The position numbers and the translations under genes are program-made. Positions 16,232 through 25,074 of a stretch of 54,043 nt of DNA are shown in pieces; positions within the stretch are counted from its first letter, which is position 1, and every line of letters starts with the position of its first letter. The stretch is from Brevibacterium sp. ZH18 (lineage in GTDB: Bacteria; Actinomycetota; Actinomycetes; Actinomycetales; Brevibacteriaceae): positions 1-54,043 of the forward strand of contig NZ_JALDSX010000024.1 in the NCBI RefSeq assembly GCF_022748595.1, in the 5' to 3' direction. Below the pieces are notes generated by a model. It made no database searches. It worked only from the letters and a program-made list of their open reading frames with translations, and was not told where the DNA came from.

Positions 16232-16906
16232 ATGTACGTCATGACCATCGACCAGCAGGGATCGCGCACGGCTCCCGACGCAGTGCCTGGCCTCCTCGAC
16301 GCGCTTGCCGACATCGCTACCGTACGTGACTTCGAGCGCACGATCGGCGACGAGATCCAGGGAGTCCTCGACGACGCCGAACAGGTGACTCTGGCTGTGC
16401 GGATCATGGCGATGCAGGCCGGATGGCACATCGGCATCGGCATCGGACCGGTGGGGGAGCCTCTGCCGCCCTCGACGGTCGAAGGCAGGGGAGAGGCCTT
16501 CTATGCCGCCCGGCGCGCAGTCGAAGCGGCGAAGAACGCGCCCGCTCATCTCGTCGTCGACACCGGTTCTGAGGACGCAGGCGGTGACGGCGGATATCTG
16601 GCCGAGGCCGCATTGCGTCTGATGGTCAGAACCATCGACACCATCAGGACCCAGTCGCGGCGCTACATCGCCTACCGACTCGACCATCCCGAGTCCACTC
16701 AGACAGACATCGCTGAGCACTTCGACGTCTCCCAGCAGGCGGTCTCGAGAGTTCTGTCTCTCGGCAGCGTCGAGATCATCGCCGGCGGCCAAGCACTGTC
16801 GAGCATCCAACTGTCCCAGGCCGACGCTCAGGCAGCGGGGGAGCGCTCCCGCGGATCCCGGGCGGCGCCCCACGCTTCCCAGTCAGGAGACGCCCATGTG
16901 GTTTGA
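16232..16906 (+). CDS. SatD-family protein with helix-turn-helix
   Basis: A 224-residue protein. The N terminus (MYVMTIDQQGSR) and the GEAFYAARRAVEAAK segment are typical of SatD-like proteins. Residues about 145-175 (HPESTQTDIAEHFDVSQQAVSRVL) form a clear helix-turn-helix. Function is poorly known; relatives often sit beside a small membrane protein, as here. The end overlaps the next gene by 11 bases. It is inserted between truB and ribF, and the AAATACAA-N9-TTGTATTT palindrome upstream is a likely operator. Confidence 0.7.
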   Translation: MYVMTIDQQGSRTAPDAVPGLLDALADIATVRDFERTIGDEIQGVLDDAEQVTLAVRIMAMQAGWHIGIGIGPVGEPLPPSTVEGRGEAFYAARRAVEAAKNAPAHLVVDTGSEDAGGDGGYLAEAALRLMVRTIDTIRTQSRRYIAYRLDHPESTQTDIAEHFDVSQQAVSRVLSLGSVEIIAGGQALSSIQLSQADAQAAGERSRGSRAAPHASQSGDAHVV

Positions 16907-17267
16907 CGTTCTCATTGCCGTGCTCGCGGCCGTCGTGGCCGCCGCCGGCGGCTACCCCCTCGTCCCGCTGTTTCTGCGGATGACCCATGCCGGGCCAGGC
17001 TCGAAGCCCGCCCGTACCGGCAGCGAGGAGATCGAAGTCCTGCGGGGTGGAATGTGGATCGGCATCGTCGAGCGTGCCCTGGTCGCCGGAGCCATCGTCC
17101 TCGGCCGGCCGGAGCTGATGGCGATCGTCGTGGCGGTGAAGGGTCTCGGGCGCTTCGCCGAGATCAAATCCTCCGCCGCCGCAGGCGAGAGATTCATCAT
17201 CGGCACCTTCGTCTCGATCGCGATCGCCGCCCTGGCCGGAGTGCTCGGCTGGGCTGTCGTTGCCTGA
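16896..17267 (+). CDS. Small membrane protein in operon with the satD-like gene
   Basis: A 123-residue protein with three or four hydrophobic segments: residues 2-30 (LIAVLAAVVAAAGGYPLVPLFL), about 52-85 (IGIVERALVAGAIVLGRPELMAIVVAV) and 100-122 (FIIGTFVSIAIAALAGVLGW). ATG 16896 has GGAGA ahead and overlaps the satD-like gene by 11 bases, so both are co-translated. I do not recognise a defined family; it may work with the SatD-like protein. Confidence 0.7.
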   Translation: MWFDVLIAVLAAVVAAAGGYPLVPLFLRMTHAGPGSKPARTGSEEIEVLRGGMWIGIVERALVAGAIVLGRPELMAIVVAVKGLGRFAEIKSSAAAGERFIIGTFVSIAIAALAGVLGWAVVA

Positions 17268-17340
17268 AGGGCCTTCGGGTTAGCGCCCGTGTTCATCTCT
17301 GAGATAACCTGAGTCGGTGCACGGAAGGAGCAAGCGTCGA

Positions 17341-18279
17341 GTGGAGCTTTATCACGGACTGAATGAGGTCGGGACCGACGATGTCGGCACCGTCATCACC
17401 TTAGGCAACTTCGACGGCGTCCACCGTGGCCACCAAACCGTCCTCCAAGCTGTCGCGGCACGCGCCGCAGAGCAGTCTCTGCGCTCCCTGGCGATGACCT
17501 TCGACCCGCATCCGCGCACGGTCCACCGCTCCGCTGAGCCGACGCTGATGATCACGAGTACGGATCAGAAGGCCGCGCTCATCGCCGAGACCGGCATCGA
17601 TGCCCTGTTCGTCCAGCACTACGACCTCGATTTTGCGGCACAGTCCGCCGAGGACTTCGTGCGCACCTACTTTGTCGAGGCGCTCAACGCCGAACTCGTC
17701 GTCGTCGGCGAGGACGTGAGGTTCGGCAAGAACAACGAAGGCACCATCGACACTCTGCGCAGCCTCGGCGAGAAATTCGGTTTCCGGACCGAGACGATCG
17801 AAGAGGTCGGACGCGGGGGACGGTATTCCTCGTCCCGGATCCGTGACCAGATCGTTGCCGGTGATGTCGCCGAGGCGGCCGATCAGCTGGGCCGCTATCA
17901 CCGGGTCGAGGGCACGGTCGTCCACGGCGATGCCCGTGGTCGCGACCTGGGGTTCCCGACGGCGAATCTTTCCGAAGACGCCCAGGGGCTCGTTCCCGCC
18001 GACGGTGTCTACGCCGGATGGGCGACGTTCTCGGACGAGGCGCAGGCCTTCCCGGCCGCGATCTCCGTGGGGACGAATCCCACGTTCAAGGGCAACATGC
18101 GTCGCGTCGAGGCCTATGTCCTCGACAAGGAATTCGGCGAATTCGACGTCTACGAGCAGCACATGACCCTCGACTTCGTCGCTCGCATCCGCGGTCAGGT
18201 GACGTTTACCGGCATGGACGACCTCGTCGTGAAGATGCACGAGGATATTGCCGATGTGCGCGAGGTGCTCCACACCTGA
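17341..18279 (+). CDS. ribF: Bifunctional riboflavin kinase / FAD synthetase
   Basis: About 312 residues. The N-terminal FAD synthetase has ITLGNFDGVHRGHQ and later RYSSSRIRDQI; the C-terminal riboflavin kinase has GRDLGFPTANL and VGTNPTFKG. It converts riboflavin to FMN and FAD. I chose GTG 17341 because GGAAGGAG (17322-17329) precedes it at good distance and the protein then begins MELYHGLNEVG like its relatives; a GTG at 17317 would add eight residues and has no ribosome-binding site. Confidence 0.95.
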   Translation: MELYHGLNEVGTDDVGTVITLGNFDGVHRGHQTVLQAVAARAAEQSLRSLAMTFDPHPRTVHRSAEPTLMITSTDQKAALIAETGIDALFVQHYDLDFAAQSAEDFVRTYFVEALNAELVVVGEDVRFGKNNEGTIDTLRSLGEKFGFRTETIEEVGRGGRYSSSRIRDQIVAGDVAEAADQLGRYHRVEGTVVHGDARGRDLGFPTANLSEDAQGLVPADGVYAGWATFSDEAQAFPAAISVGTNPTFKGNMRRVEAYVLDKEFGEFDVYEQHMTLDFVARIRGQVTFTGMDDLVVKMHEDIADVREVLHT

Positions 18280-18371
18280 TAAACTGAACGTTGCCGTTTT
18301 CACCGGCCGCGGTTCGATAGTGCTGAGACTGACATGTCTCGGCGCCGCGCAACGATCAGAAGGAGAACTCC

Positions 18372-18641
18372 ATGGCTCTCAGTACTGCTGAAAAGCAAGA
18401 AGTCATCAAGGAATATGCAACTCACGAGGGCGACACCGGTTCTCCGGAGGTCCAGGTTGCGCTGCTCACCCGCCGGATCACCGAGCTCACCGAGCACTTC
18501 AAGGATCACAAGCACGACCACCACTCACGTCGTGGCCTGCTGCTCCTCGTCGGCAAGCGCCGTCGTATGCTCAAGTACCTGCAGAAGGTCGAGATCGAGC
18601 GTTACCGTACGCTGATCAAGCGCCTCGGCCTGCGTCGCTGA
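18372..18641 (+). CDS. rpsO: 30S ribosomal protein S15
   Basis: Exactly 89 residues, normal for S15. Motifs include [19 protein letters not shown] and [24 protein letters not shown] 18372 follows AGAAGGAG. The upstream 90 bases can form a hairpin around 18324-18341 (GAGAC with GTCTC), perhaps part of the usual S15 autoregulatory leader. A strong stem-loop at 18721 follows. Confidence 0.98.
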   Translation: MALSTAEKQEVIKEYATHEGDTGSPEVQVALLTRRITELTEHFKDHKHDHHSRRGLLLLVGKRRRMLKYLQKVEIERYRTLIKRLGLRR

Positions 18642-18720
18642 TTTCAGCTCGGACCCACTGAGGTCCGGCAGTTCTGATTCGACCGGCTCGCTCGAGTCCG
18701 CGTCGGACGCAGACAACGTC

Positions 18721-18751
18721 AAGCGCCCCACACTCTTCGTGTGGGGCGCTT
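18721..18751 (+). terminator. Intrinsic-type terminator after rpsO
   Basis: A perfect 13-bp GC-rich stem (18721-18733 with 18739-18751) and a 5-base loop; the T-run is poor, as often in actinobacteria. Confidence 0.75.
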
Positions 18752-19019
18752 CGTCGTGTCTGAGGCCGGTGGCACGAGTCTCTCGGGTTTGTCAGGGCAA
18801 CTGCGGTAGACTTCGAAGTGGACAATCATGCCATGGACGTTTCGGTCCTCGGTAGTGGCTTCCGGAAGGACGCGCGCATTCGAGCGCCGGTTCCGTGGGC
18901 CCCGATCGATGACCGGCTTGGATCCATGGGATGTCCAAGTCAGTATCCGCCGGATCGGCGTGGGCTTCCACCCTCCTATCACGAGGGTGTCCGCGCACCG
19001 GAACACACAAGGAGAATAC
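18752..19019 (+). promoter_or_regulatory. pnp promoter and long leader
   Basis: No gene lies here. TAGACT at 18807-18812 is a possible -10, giving a leader of about 200 bases. CACCCTC 18969-18975 pairs with GAGGGTG 18983-18989 shortly before the ribosome-binding site. Long structured pnp leaders used for autoregulation are known in other bacteria; here this is inference. An open frame through 18828-19019 continues into pnp but has no family similarity. Confidence 0.4.
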
Positions 19020-21248
19020 GTGGGACTCAACCCTCAATCCGCCGTAGCGCACATTGACAATGGCAGCTTCGGTTCACACACCATCCGCTTCGAAACCGGC
19101 CGTCTGGCCCAGCAGGCCGCAGGTTCGGCCATCGCCTACCTCGACGACGAGACCATGCTGCTCTCAGCCACCTCGGCGGGCAAGCACCCTCGTGAGGGCT
19201 TCGACTTCTTCCCCCTCACCGTTGACGTCGAAGAGCGCATGTACGCTGCCGGACGCATCCCGGGATCGTTCTTCCGCCGCGAAGCACGCCCCTCGACCGA
19301 CGCGGTCCTCACCTGCCGCCTCATCGACCGCCCGCTGCGTCCGTCCTTCGTCAAGGGCCTGCGCAACGAGGTCCAGGTCGTCGTCACCGTCATGTCGGTC
19401 CACCCCGACCACATCTACGATGCGCTGGCCATCAACGCCGCCTCGATGTCGACCCAGCTCTCGGGTCTGCCGTTCTCCGGCCCCATCGGCGGTGTGCGCA
19501 TCGCGCTCATCGACGGCCAGTGGGTCGCATTCCCGAACCACTCGCAGCTCGACGATGCCGTGTTCAACATGGTCGTCGCCGGTCGCGTCGTCGGTGACGA
19601 CGTCGCCATCATGATGGTCGAGGCCGAAGCCACCGACAACGCCATCGACCGCATCAAGACCGGTGCCACAGCACCGACCGAAGAGGTCGTGGCCGAGGGA
19701 CTCGAAGCCGCCAAGCCGTTCATCCGCGAACTCTGCCGCGCACAGTCCGATCTCGCCGATCAGGCTGCCAAGCCCGCCGTCGAGTTCCCGGTCTTTCGTG
19801 ACTACGAGGACGACGTCTACGAAGCCGTGCGCGAACTCGCCGAGGCCAAGCAGACCGAGAACTTCCAGATCGCTGACAAGCAGGAACGCGAAGCTGCAGG
19901 CGAAGTTCTGCTGTCCGAGCTCTTCGACAAGCTCGGCGAGCGCTTCGCGGGACGCGAGAAAGAGATCGCCGGAGCCCTCAACGCTCTGACCAAGCAGGTC
20001 GTGCGCAAGCGCATCCTCACCGAGCAGGTCCGCATCGACGGTCGCGGTCTCAAGGACATTCGTCCGCTGACCGCAGAGACCAACGTCATCCCGCGCGTGC
20101 ACGGATCGGCGATCTTCGAGCGCGGCGAGACCCAGATCCTGGGCATCACCACGCTGAACATGCTCAAGCTCGAGCAGCAGATCGACTCGCTGTCGCCGGT
20201 GAAGTCCAAGCGCTACATCCACCACTACAACTTCCCGCCCTACTCGGTCGGCGAGACCGGTCGTGTGGGCAGCCCGAAGCGCCGCGAGATCGGACACGGT
20301 GCCCTCGCTGAGCGCGCACTCGTTCCGGTCCTGCCGAAGCGCGAGGACTTCCCCTACGCGATCCGTGAGGTCTCCGAGGCACTCGGATCCAACGGTTCGA
20401 CCTCGATGGGCTCGGTCTGTGCCTCGACGCTGGCCATGCTCTCGGCCGGTGTGCCGCTGCAGGCTCCCGTCGCCGGCATCGCCATGGGACTCGTCTCCGA
20501 CGTCATCTCCACCGACAATGGCGAGCAGACCGCGTACGCGGCTCTGACCGACATCCTCGGTGCTGAAGATGCCTTCGGCGACATGGACTTCAAGGTTGCC
20601 GGTACGCGTGACTTCATCACTGCGATCCAGCTCGACACGAAGCTCGACGGCCTTCCCGCCTCGGTGCTGGGTGCCGCGCTCAAGCAGGCTCACGAAGCTC
20701 GCATGGTCATCCTCGACGTCATCGCCGAGGCTATCGACGCTCCGGCTGAGATGGCACCGACCGCACCGCGCATCATCTCGGTCAACATCCCCGTCGACAA
20801 GATCGGTGAGGTCATCGGCCCCAAGGGCAAGATGATCAACCAGATCCAGGAAGACACCGGGGCTGACATCAGCATCGAAGACGACGGAACCGTGCTCATC
20901 GGCGCTACCGATGGACCGGCCGCCGAGGCTGCTCGTTCGATGATCAATGCGATCGCCAACCCACAGGTTCCCGAGGTCGGCGAACGCTACCTCGGAACCG
21001 TCGTGAAGACGATGAGCTTCGGCGCATTCGTCTCCCTGACACCGGGCAAGGACGGCCTGCTGCACATCTCCGAGCTGCGCAAGCTCAACGATGGCAAGCG
21101 CGTCGAGGACGTCGAGGACGTCGTCGGTGTGGGCCAGAAGATTCAGGTCGAGATCACGAAGATCGACGATCGCGGCAAGCTGTCGCTCTCGCCGGTCGGC
21201 GATGACTCCGACGAGTCAGACCAGTCCGATGAAGGATCAGACAACTGA
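19020..21248 (+). CDS. pnp: Polynucleotide phosphorylase (guanosine pentaphosphate synthetase-type)
   Basis: A 742-residue 3'-5' phosphorolytic exoribonuclease. GTG 19020 follows CAAGGAG. Order: first RNase PH domain ([24 protein letters not shown]), alpha-helical linker, second catalytic PH domain ([14 protein letters not shown] ... [18 protein letters not shown]), KH domain ([19 protein letters not shown]) and S1 domain ([15 protein letters not shown]). The tail is acidic ([15 protein letters not shown]). It acts in mRNA decay, and in actinobacteria possibly in ppGpp metabolism. Confidence 0.97.
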   Translation: MGLNPQSAVAHIDNGSFGSHTIRFETGRLAQQAAGSAIAYLDDETMLLSATSAGKHPREGFDFFPLTVDVEERMYAAGRIPGSFFRREARPSTDAVLTCRLIDRPLRPSFVKGLRNEVQVVVTVMSVHPDHIYDALAINAASMSTQLSGLPFSGPIGGVRIALIDGQWVAFPNHSQLDDAVFNMVVAGRVVGDDVAIMMVEAEATDNAIDRIKTGATAPTEEVVAEGLEAAKPFIRELCRAQSDLADQAAKPAVEFPVFRDYEDDVYEAVRELAEAKQTENFQIADKQEREAAGEVLLSELFDKLGERFAGREKEIAGALNALTKQVVRKRILTEQVRIDGRGLKDIRPLTAETNVIPRVHGSAIFERGETQILGITTLNMLKLEQQIDSLSPVKSKRYIHHYNFPPYSVGETGRVGSPKRREIGHGALAERALVPVLPKREDFPYAIREVSEALGSNGSTSMGSVCASTLAMLSAGVPLQAPVAGIAMGLVSDVISTDNGEQTAYAALTDILGAEDAFGDMDFKVAGTRDFITAIQLDTKLDGLPASVLGAALKQAHEARMVILDVIAEAIDAPAEMAPTAPRIISVNIPVDKIGEVIGPKGKMINQIQEDTGADISIEDDGTVLIGATDGPAAEAARSMINAIANPQVPEVGERYLGTVVKTMSFGAFVSLTPGKDGLLHISELRKLNDGKRVEDVEDVVGVGQKIQVEITKIDDRGKLSLSPVGDDSDESDQSDEGSDN

Positions 21249-21316
21249 TCCTCACAGACTCACACACCGGGGAGGACAGCCGAATCGATCGGTCTGTCCT
21301 CCCCGGTGGTTTAACG

Positions 21317-22657
21317 GTGACCACTGAACACATGCCCGGACTGGCTTCGGAGACGATCGGTGTCTGGGTCGCAGCGGGCTCGCGCGATGAGGAGATCGGC
21401 ACTGCCGGATCGACTCACTTCCTCGAACACATGCTCTTCAAGGGCACGGCGACGAAGGACGCGAAGTCGATTGCTGCGGCCTTCGACCGCACCGGCGGGG
21501 ATTCCAACGCCATCACGGCCAAGGAGCTCACCTGCTACTACTCCAGGTGCCTCGTGACGGATCTGCCCGACATCACAGCGCTGCTCGTCGATATGGTCTC
21601 GAACTCTCGCCTCGACGAGGAAGAGTTCGAACGTGAACGCGGCGTGATCATCGAGGAGCTGGCGATGTCAGCCGATGACCCCGGTGATGTGCTCTTCGAT
21701 GACTTTGACGCACTCGTCTTCGGCCCGCACCCTTTGGCGCGCCCGGTCGGGGCGACGAAGGACCAGATCCGCGTGCTGGGCCACCACACCCTGCTCGAGC
21801 ACTATTCGACGACGTATGTCGCGCCTCGGCTGGTGGTCGCTGCTGCTGGTGGTGCCACGCATGACGAGGTCGTGGCAATGGTCGAGGCTGCGCTGGTCGA
21901 AGCTGAGGCAACCGGGACCGGTTTGGCCGGAGCCGAAGCCGGAGCCGAAGCAGCTGGGGCTGGAGCATCCGGCACTGAAGCGTCCAGCACCGGGCTGTCC
22001 GGCACCGGGCTGTCCGGCACCGGTACCTCGGCGCGAATCGCGGATCGTCTGCATGAGACGCGGGCGAGTCGTGAACTGCCCACCTTCCATTCGGGGCGTT
22101 CGCACACGATCAAGGACACCGAGCAGTTGGGCATTCTGCTCGGCTGCGAAGGCCTCGAAGAGGGGCATCCGGATCGTTTCGTCTATTCGGTGCTGCTGAC
22201 GATGCTCGGCGGCGGAATGTCGTCGCGGCTGTTCCAGAGCGTCCGTGAGGAGCGTGGACTGGCCTACGCCGTGAACTGCGCAGCCAGCCAGTTCACCGAC
22301 TTCGGAACATTCGGGATCTATGCCGGGTGTACGCCGGAGAATGGTCAGGCTGTTGTGGATCTGGCCCTGGCGGAGTGGGACAGGTTGGCGCAGAGCGCGC
22401 CGAGCCAATCCGAGCTGGATGAGATCGTCTCGCAGCTGTCAGGATCGATGGTCCTCGGCCTCGAGTCCTCTGCCGCGCGGATGAACCGATTGGCCAGGTC
22501 CGAGATCTTCGGAATCCCGCTCGAAGCACCACTGGACCTCATCAACCGCGTTCGGTCGGTCACAGCCGATCAGGTGCAGACGATGGCCGGTGAGCTGCTG
22601 GCACGGCCACGGGCCCTGTCATTGATCGGTCCGCAGGCCAGCGTCGAACTGTCCTGA
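21317..22657 (+). CDS. M16-family zinc peptidase (PepR-type)
   Basis: At least 446 residues. The inverted zinc motif HxxEH is HFLEH (about residue 35), with a downstream Glu in ERERGVIIEEL. Between about residues 195 and 235 there is a Gly/Ala/Thr/Ser repeat insertion absent from typical members. From GTG 21317 the N terminus would be short: the frame upstream encodes RSVLPGGLTV, which matches the usual LPGG start of this family, yet the open frame (from 21233) has no ATG, GTG or TTG before 21317. True translation may begin at a non-standard codon such as CTG 21245 or ATC 21284. It lies directly after pnp, as in other actinobacteria. Confidence 0.85.
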   Translation: MTTEHMPGLASETIGVWVAAGSRDEEIGTAGSTHFLEHMLFKGTATKDAKSIAAAFDRTGGDSNAITAKELTCYYSRCLVTDLPDITALLVDMVSNSRLDEEEFERERGVIIEELAMSADDPGDVLFDDFDALVFGPHPLARPVGATKDQIRVLGHHTLLEHYSTTYVAPRLVVAAAGGATHDEVVAMVEAALVEAEATGTGLAGAEAGAEAAGAGASGTEASSTGLSGTGLSGTGTSARIADRLHETRASRELPTFHSGRSHTIKDTEQLGILLGCEGLEEGHPDRFVYSVLLTMLGGGMSSRLFQSVREERGLAYAVNCAASQFTDFGTFGIYAGCTPENGQAVVDLALAEWDRLAQSAPSQSELDEIVSQLSGSMVLGLESSAARMNRLARSEIFGIPLEAPLDLINRVRSVTADQVQTMAGELLARPRALSLIGPQASVELS

Positions 22658-22720
22658 GGACGAGACGTCTGAACTGTCCTGAGGACGAGACGTCTGAACT
22701 GTCCTGAGGACGAGACCGCT
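22646..22720. repeat. Three tandem 25-bp units across the pepR stop codon
   Basis: Units 22646-22670, 22671-22695 and 22696-22720. The first two are identical (GAACTGTCCTGAGGACGAGA then CGTCT); the third differs only in its last bases. Each unit contains two palindromes, GTCCTGAGGAC and AGACGTCT. The pepR stop TGA is inside unit 1. Confidence 0.9.
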
Positions 22721-22761
22721 CCGGGCCGAACCTGCCGAGCAGGGAGGACCTGATGTTCGGA

Positions 22762-22800
22762 TGCGAGGCGCGCCGCTGTGAACCAGCTGCGCGCCTCGCA
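22762..22800 (+). terminator. Terminator after pepR
   Basis: A perfect 12-bp stem, 22762-22773 with 22789-22800, 15-base loop, followed by CCTTTCC. It separates pepR from sodA. Confidence 0.7.
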
Positions 22801-22864
22801 CCTTTCCGACAGCCTTTTCCGAGGTCACTTGGCGTCATCTGGAATAGTCCTCACGATTACCGTG

Positions 22865-22891
22865 TTGTCCGAGATGAGACCCTGCTATAGG
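22865..22891 (+). promoter_or_regulatory. Possible sodA promoter
   Basis: TTGTCC 22865-22870 and TATAGG 22886-22891 with a 15-base spacer, the -10 being preceded by TGC. The start codon lies about 55 bases downstream. Confidence 0.4.
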
Positions 22892-22946
22892 GTCGAAATG
22901 AAGCCGCCGACATTGGCGGACATCAATTCTCTTCAGGAGGAATTTC

Positions 22947-23573
22947 ATGGCTGAGCAGTATGTCCTTCCGGAACTGCCCTACGACTACTCCGCACTTGAG
23001 CCGCACATCTCGGCTCGCATCATGGAGCTGCACCACGACAAGCACCACGCAACCTACGTCAAGGGCGCCAACACCGCCGTTGAGCAGTTGGCTGAAGCCC
23101 GCGAGAGCGGCAACCTCGCCAGCGTGCCGAAGCTGACTCGCGACCTCGCGTTCAACCTCGGCGGACACGTCAACCACTCGATCTTCTGGAACAACATGTC
23201 TCCAGACGGTGGCGACAAGCCGGTCGGCGAGCTCGCAGCGGCCATCGACGACCAGTTCGGTTCGTTCGACAAGTTCCGTGAGCACTTCACCACGGCAGCC
23301 ACCACGATCCAGGGCTCCGGCTGGGCCGTCCTCGTCTACGATCAGCTCGGTGGAAACCTCTTCATCGAACAGCTCAAGGACCAGCAGTCGGACATCCAGC
23401 TCGGCGGAACTCCGGTTCTCCAGCTCGATATGTGGGAGCACGCCTTCTACCTCGACTACCAGAACGTCAAGCCTGACTACGTCAAGGCCTGGTGGAACAT
23501 CGTGAACTGGGCAGACGCCGGTGCATGCTTCGACCGCGCAGTGGCTCAGACCAAGGGTCTGCTCCTCGGCTGA
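22947..23573 (+). CDS. sodA: Superoxide dismutase, Mn/Fe family
   Basis: 208 residues. The metal ligands are all present: His in ELHHDKHH, His in [10 protein letters not shown], and Asp and His in DMWEHAFYL. The DQQSD segment before the Asp ligand places a Gln as in Mn-type enzymes, but metal choice cannot be settled from sequence. It detoxifies superoxide in the cytoplasm. ATG 22947 follows CAGGAGG. It is monocistronic, between terminators at 22762 and 23613. Confidence 0.96.
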   Translation: MAEQYVLPELPYDYSALEPHISARIMELHHDKHHATYVKGANTAVEQLAEARESGNLASVPKLTRDLAFNLGGHVNHSIFWNNMSPDGGDKPVGELAAAIDDQFGSFDKFREHFTTAATTIQGSGWAVLVYDQLGGNLFIEQLKDQQSDIQLGGTPVLQLDMWEHAFYLDYQNVKPDYVKAWWNIVNWADAGACFDRAVAQTKGLLLG

Positions 23574-23612
23574 TCAGCGACACTGATCGTCGAAGCGCAC
23601 AGTAGCTTCATT

Positions 23613-23658
23613 CCGACGGCGGTTCGGCACCCACGCAGGGTGGCCGGGCCGCCGTCGG
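23613..23658 (+). terminator. Terminator after sodA
   Basis: A 10-bp perfect stem (23613-23622 with 23649-23658), then GCGTTTGCG. Confidence 0.6.
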
Positions 23659-23687
23659 CGTTTGCGCAGAGGGGCGAGTCGAAGCTG

Positions 23688-23745
23688 GCAACCCTTCCGT
23701 CATCGAGCAACCAGTCTGCACGTTGCTCGATGACGGAAAGGTTGC
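23688..23745. repeat. 24-bp inverted repeat between sodA and dapB
   Basis: 23688-23711 and 23722-23745 are complementary with one mismatch (C opposite A on the plus-strand RNA; a G-U wobble on the minus strand). The outer sequence GCAACC(C/T)TTCCG is shared with the palindromes at 4255 and 4430. It is a second hairpin behind sodA, so not needed as its only terminator. Confidence 0.75.
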
Positions 23746-23816
23746 TGAGGCTGGGGCGTGCCGGCTATCGACTGTCTGTCGCGCCACCTGGTGAGCGGCG
23801 GGCGCGGGGGAGTCGT

Positions 23817-23822
23817 TAGACT
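23817..23822 (+). promoter_or_regulatory. Possible -10 of dapB
   Basis: TAGACT 37 bases upstream of the dapB ATG. Unlike several other genes in this window, dapB would keep a short leader with a ribosome-binding site (AGAGGA). Confidence 0.35.
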
Positions 23823-23858
23823 GGCCTGCGGAGATCGTCGAGCAAGGAGTCAGAGGAT

Positions 23859-24605
23859 ATGAGCATTCGCGTAGCCGTCATCGGAGCTAAGGGCCGGATG
23901 GGATCCCAGGCCGTCGATGCGATCAACGAGGCTGACGGGCTCGAACTCGTCGCCGCGCTCGGCAGCAGCGATTCGCTGGAGACCCTGCTGGAGCAGAACG
24001 TCGACGTCGCCGTCGAACTGACAGTGCCGAAGTCCACTGAGGCCAACGTGCGCTTCCTCATCGAACACGACATCGACACCGTCGTGGGCACCACCGGTTG
24101 GACGGCCGAGAGCCTCTCCGGCCTCGAAGACCTCCTCACCGCACACTCGGACACCGCTGTCCTCATCGCCCCGAACTTCTCGATCGGCGCGGTCCTGGCG
24201 ATGCGCTTCGCCGAGCTGGCGGCACCGTATTTCGACTCCGCCGAGGTGGTCGAGATCCACCACACCCGCAAACTCGACGCCCCATCCGGCACAGCCAACC
24301 ACACCGCCCAGCGGATCGCGGCCGCCCGCAAGGATGCTGGTCTTCCGGCAGTGCCCGACTCCACCGAGTCCGACCCGCAGGGCGCCAGGGGTGCAGTCAT
24401 CGACGGCATCCACGTCCACGCCATCCGCCAGCAGGGCATGAACGCCTCCGAGGAGATCCATTTCGGGTCCGACGGCGAAGCCCTGACGATTCGCACGGAC
24501 TCGCACTCCACCTCGGCGTTCATGCCGGGCATCGTCACCGCGGTCCGGTCGATCGACGGATACACGGGGCTCATCCACGGCCTCGAGAACATGCTCGACC
24601 TCTGA
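23859..24605 (+). CDS. dapB: 4-hydroxy-tetrahydrodipicolinate reductase
   Basis: 248 residues. The Rossmann nucleotide loop is AVIGAKGRMG at the N terminus; the substrate/catalytic segment is EIHHTRKLDAPSGTA (about residue 130). It reduces the dihydrodipicolinate precursor in diaminopimelate/lysine synthesis, upstream of DapF encoded at 48714. ATG 23859 follows GAGGAT. The stop overlaps the start of the next gene (TGATG). Confidence 0.96.
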   Translation: MSIRVAVIGAKGRMGSQAVDAINEADGLELVAALGSSDSLETLLEQNVDVAVELTVPKSTEANVRFLIEHDIDTVVGTTGWTAESLSGLEDLLTAHSDTAVLIAPNFSIGAVLAMRFAELAAPYFDSAEVVEIHHTRKLDAPSGTANHTAQRIAAARKDAGLPAVPDSTESDPQGARGAVIDGIHVHAIRQQGMNASEEIHFGSDGEALTIRTDSHSTSAFMPGIVTAVRSIDGYTGLIHGLENMLDL

Positions 24606-25063
24606 TGTCGAAAGGCAAGATCGGGGCGATCGTCGTCTCCGTCGTACTCGTCTTCTACTTCGCCATCATGGGACAGCGTGCGTGGATCCTCGTGCGGGAA
24701 CCGGATCTAATTCCTCGTCTCATGGGTGCCGCACTCTTCGTGCTGCCCATCATCGGCGCATGGACGCTGATCGTCGAACTCATGTTCGGCGCGCGCACGG
24801 AGAAACTTGCCCGCATCCTCGGGGCAGAGGGCGGACTGCCAGTCGACGACCTGCCGCGCACACCCGGCGGGCGCATCATCCGCGAAGCTGCCGATGAGGA
24901 GTTCGGAAAGTACCAGGCTGAAGCCGAGGCCGCTCCCGAGGACTGGCGCTCATGGTTCCGGCTCTCCTGCGCTTACGACGCGTGCGGTGACCGGAAGCGT
25001 GCCCGCTCGACGATGCGCAAAGCCATCAGCCTCTACCAGGCAGGCGTCAAGCAGGCGTCCTGA
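24605..25063 (+). CDS. Small membrane protein downstream of dapB
   Basis: 152 residues. Two hydrophobic helices (about 6-24 and 37-58) are followed by a soluble part with a TPR-like helix pair near the C terminus (DWRSWFRLSCAYDACGDRKRARSTMRKAI). The ATG overlaps the dapB stop, so it is translationally coupled. Similar two-helix proteins follow dapB in related actinobacteria; function unknown. Confidence 0.75.
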   Translation: MSKGKIGAIVVSVVLVFYFAIMGQRAWILVREPDLIPRLMGAALFVLPIIGAWTLIVELMFGARTEKLARILGAEGGLPVDDLPRTPGGRIIREAADEEFGKYQAEAEAAPEDWRSWFRLSCAYDACGDRKRARSTMRKAISLYQAGVKQAS

Positions 25064-25074
25064 GGGCCGACTAT

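Noticed and set aside
18828..19019. N-terminal extension of pnp from ATG 18828
   Set aside because: The extra 64 residues show no family similarity and lack a ribosome-binding site; GTG 19020 has AAGGAG.
19164..21065. 633-residue minus-strand frame opposite pnp
   Set aside because: Same artefact; no start signal and no recognisable domain.
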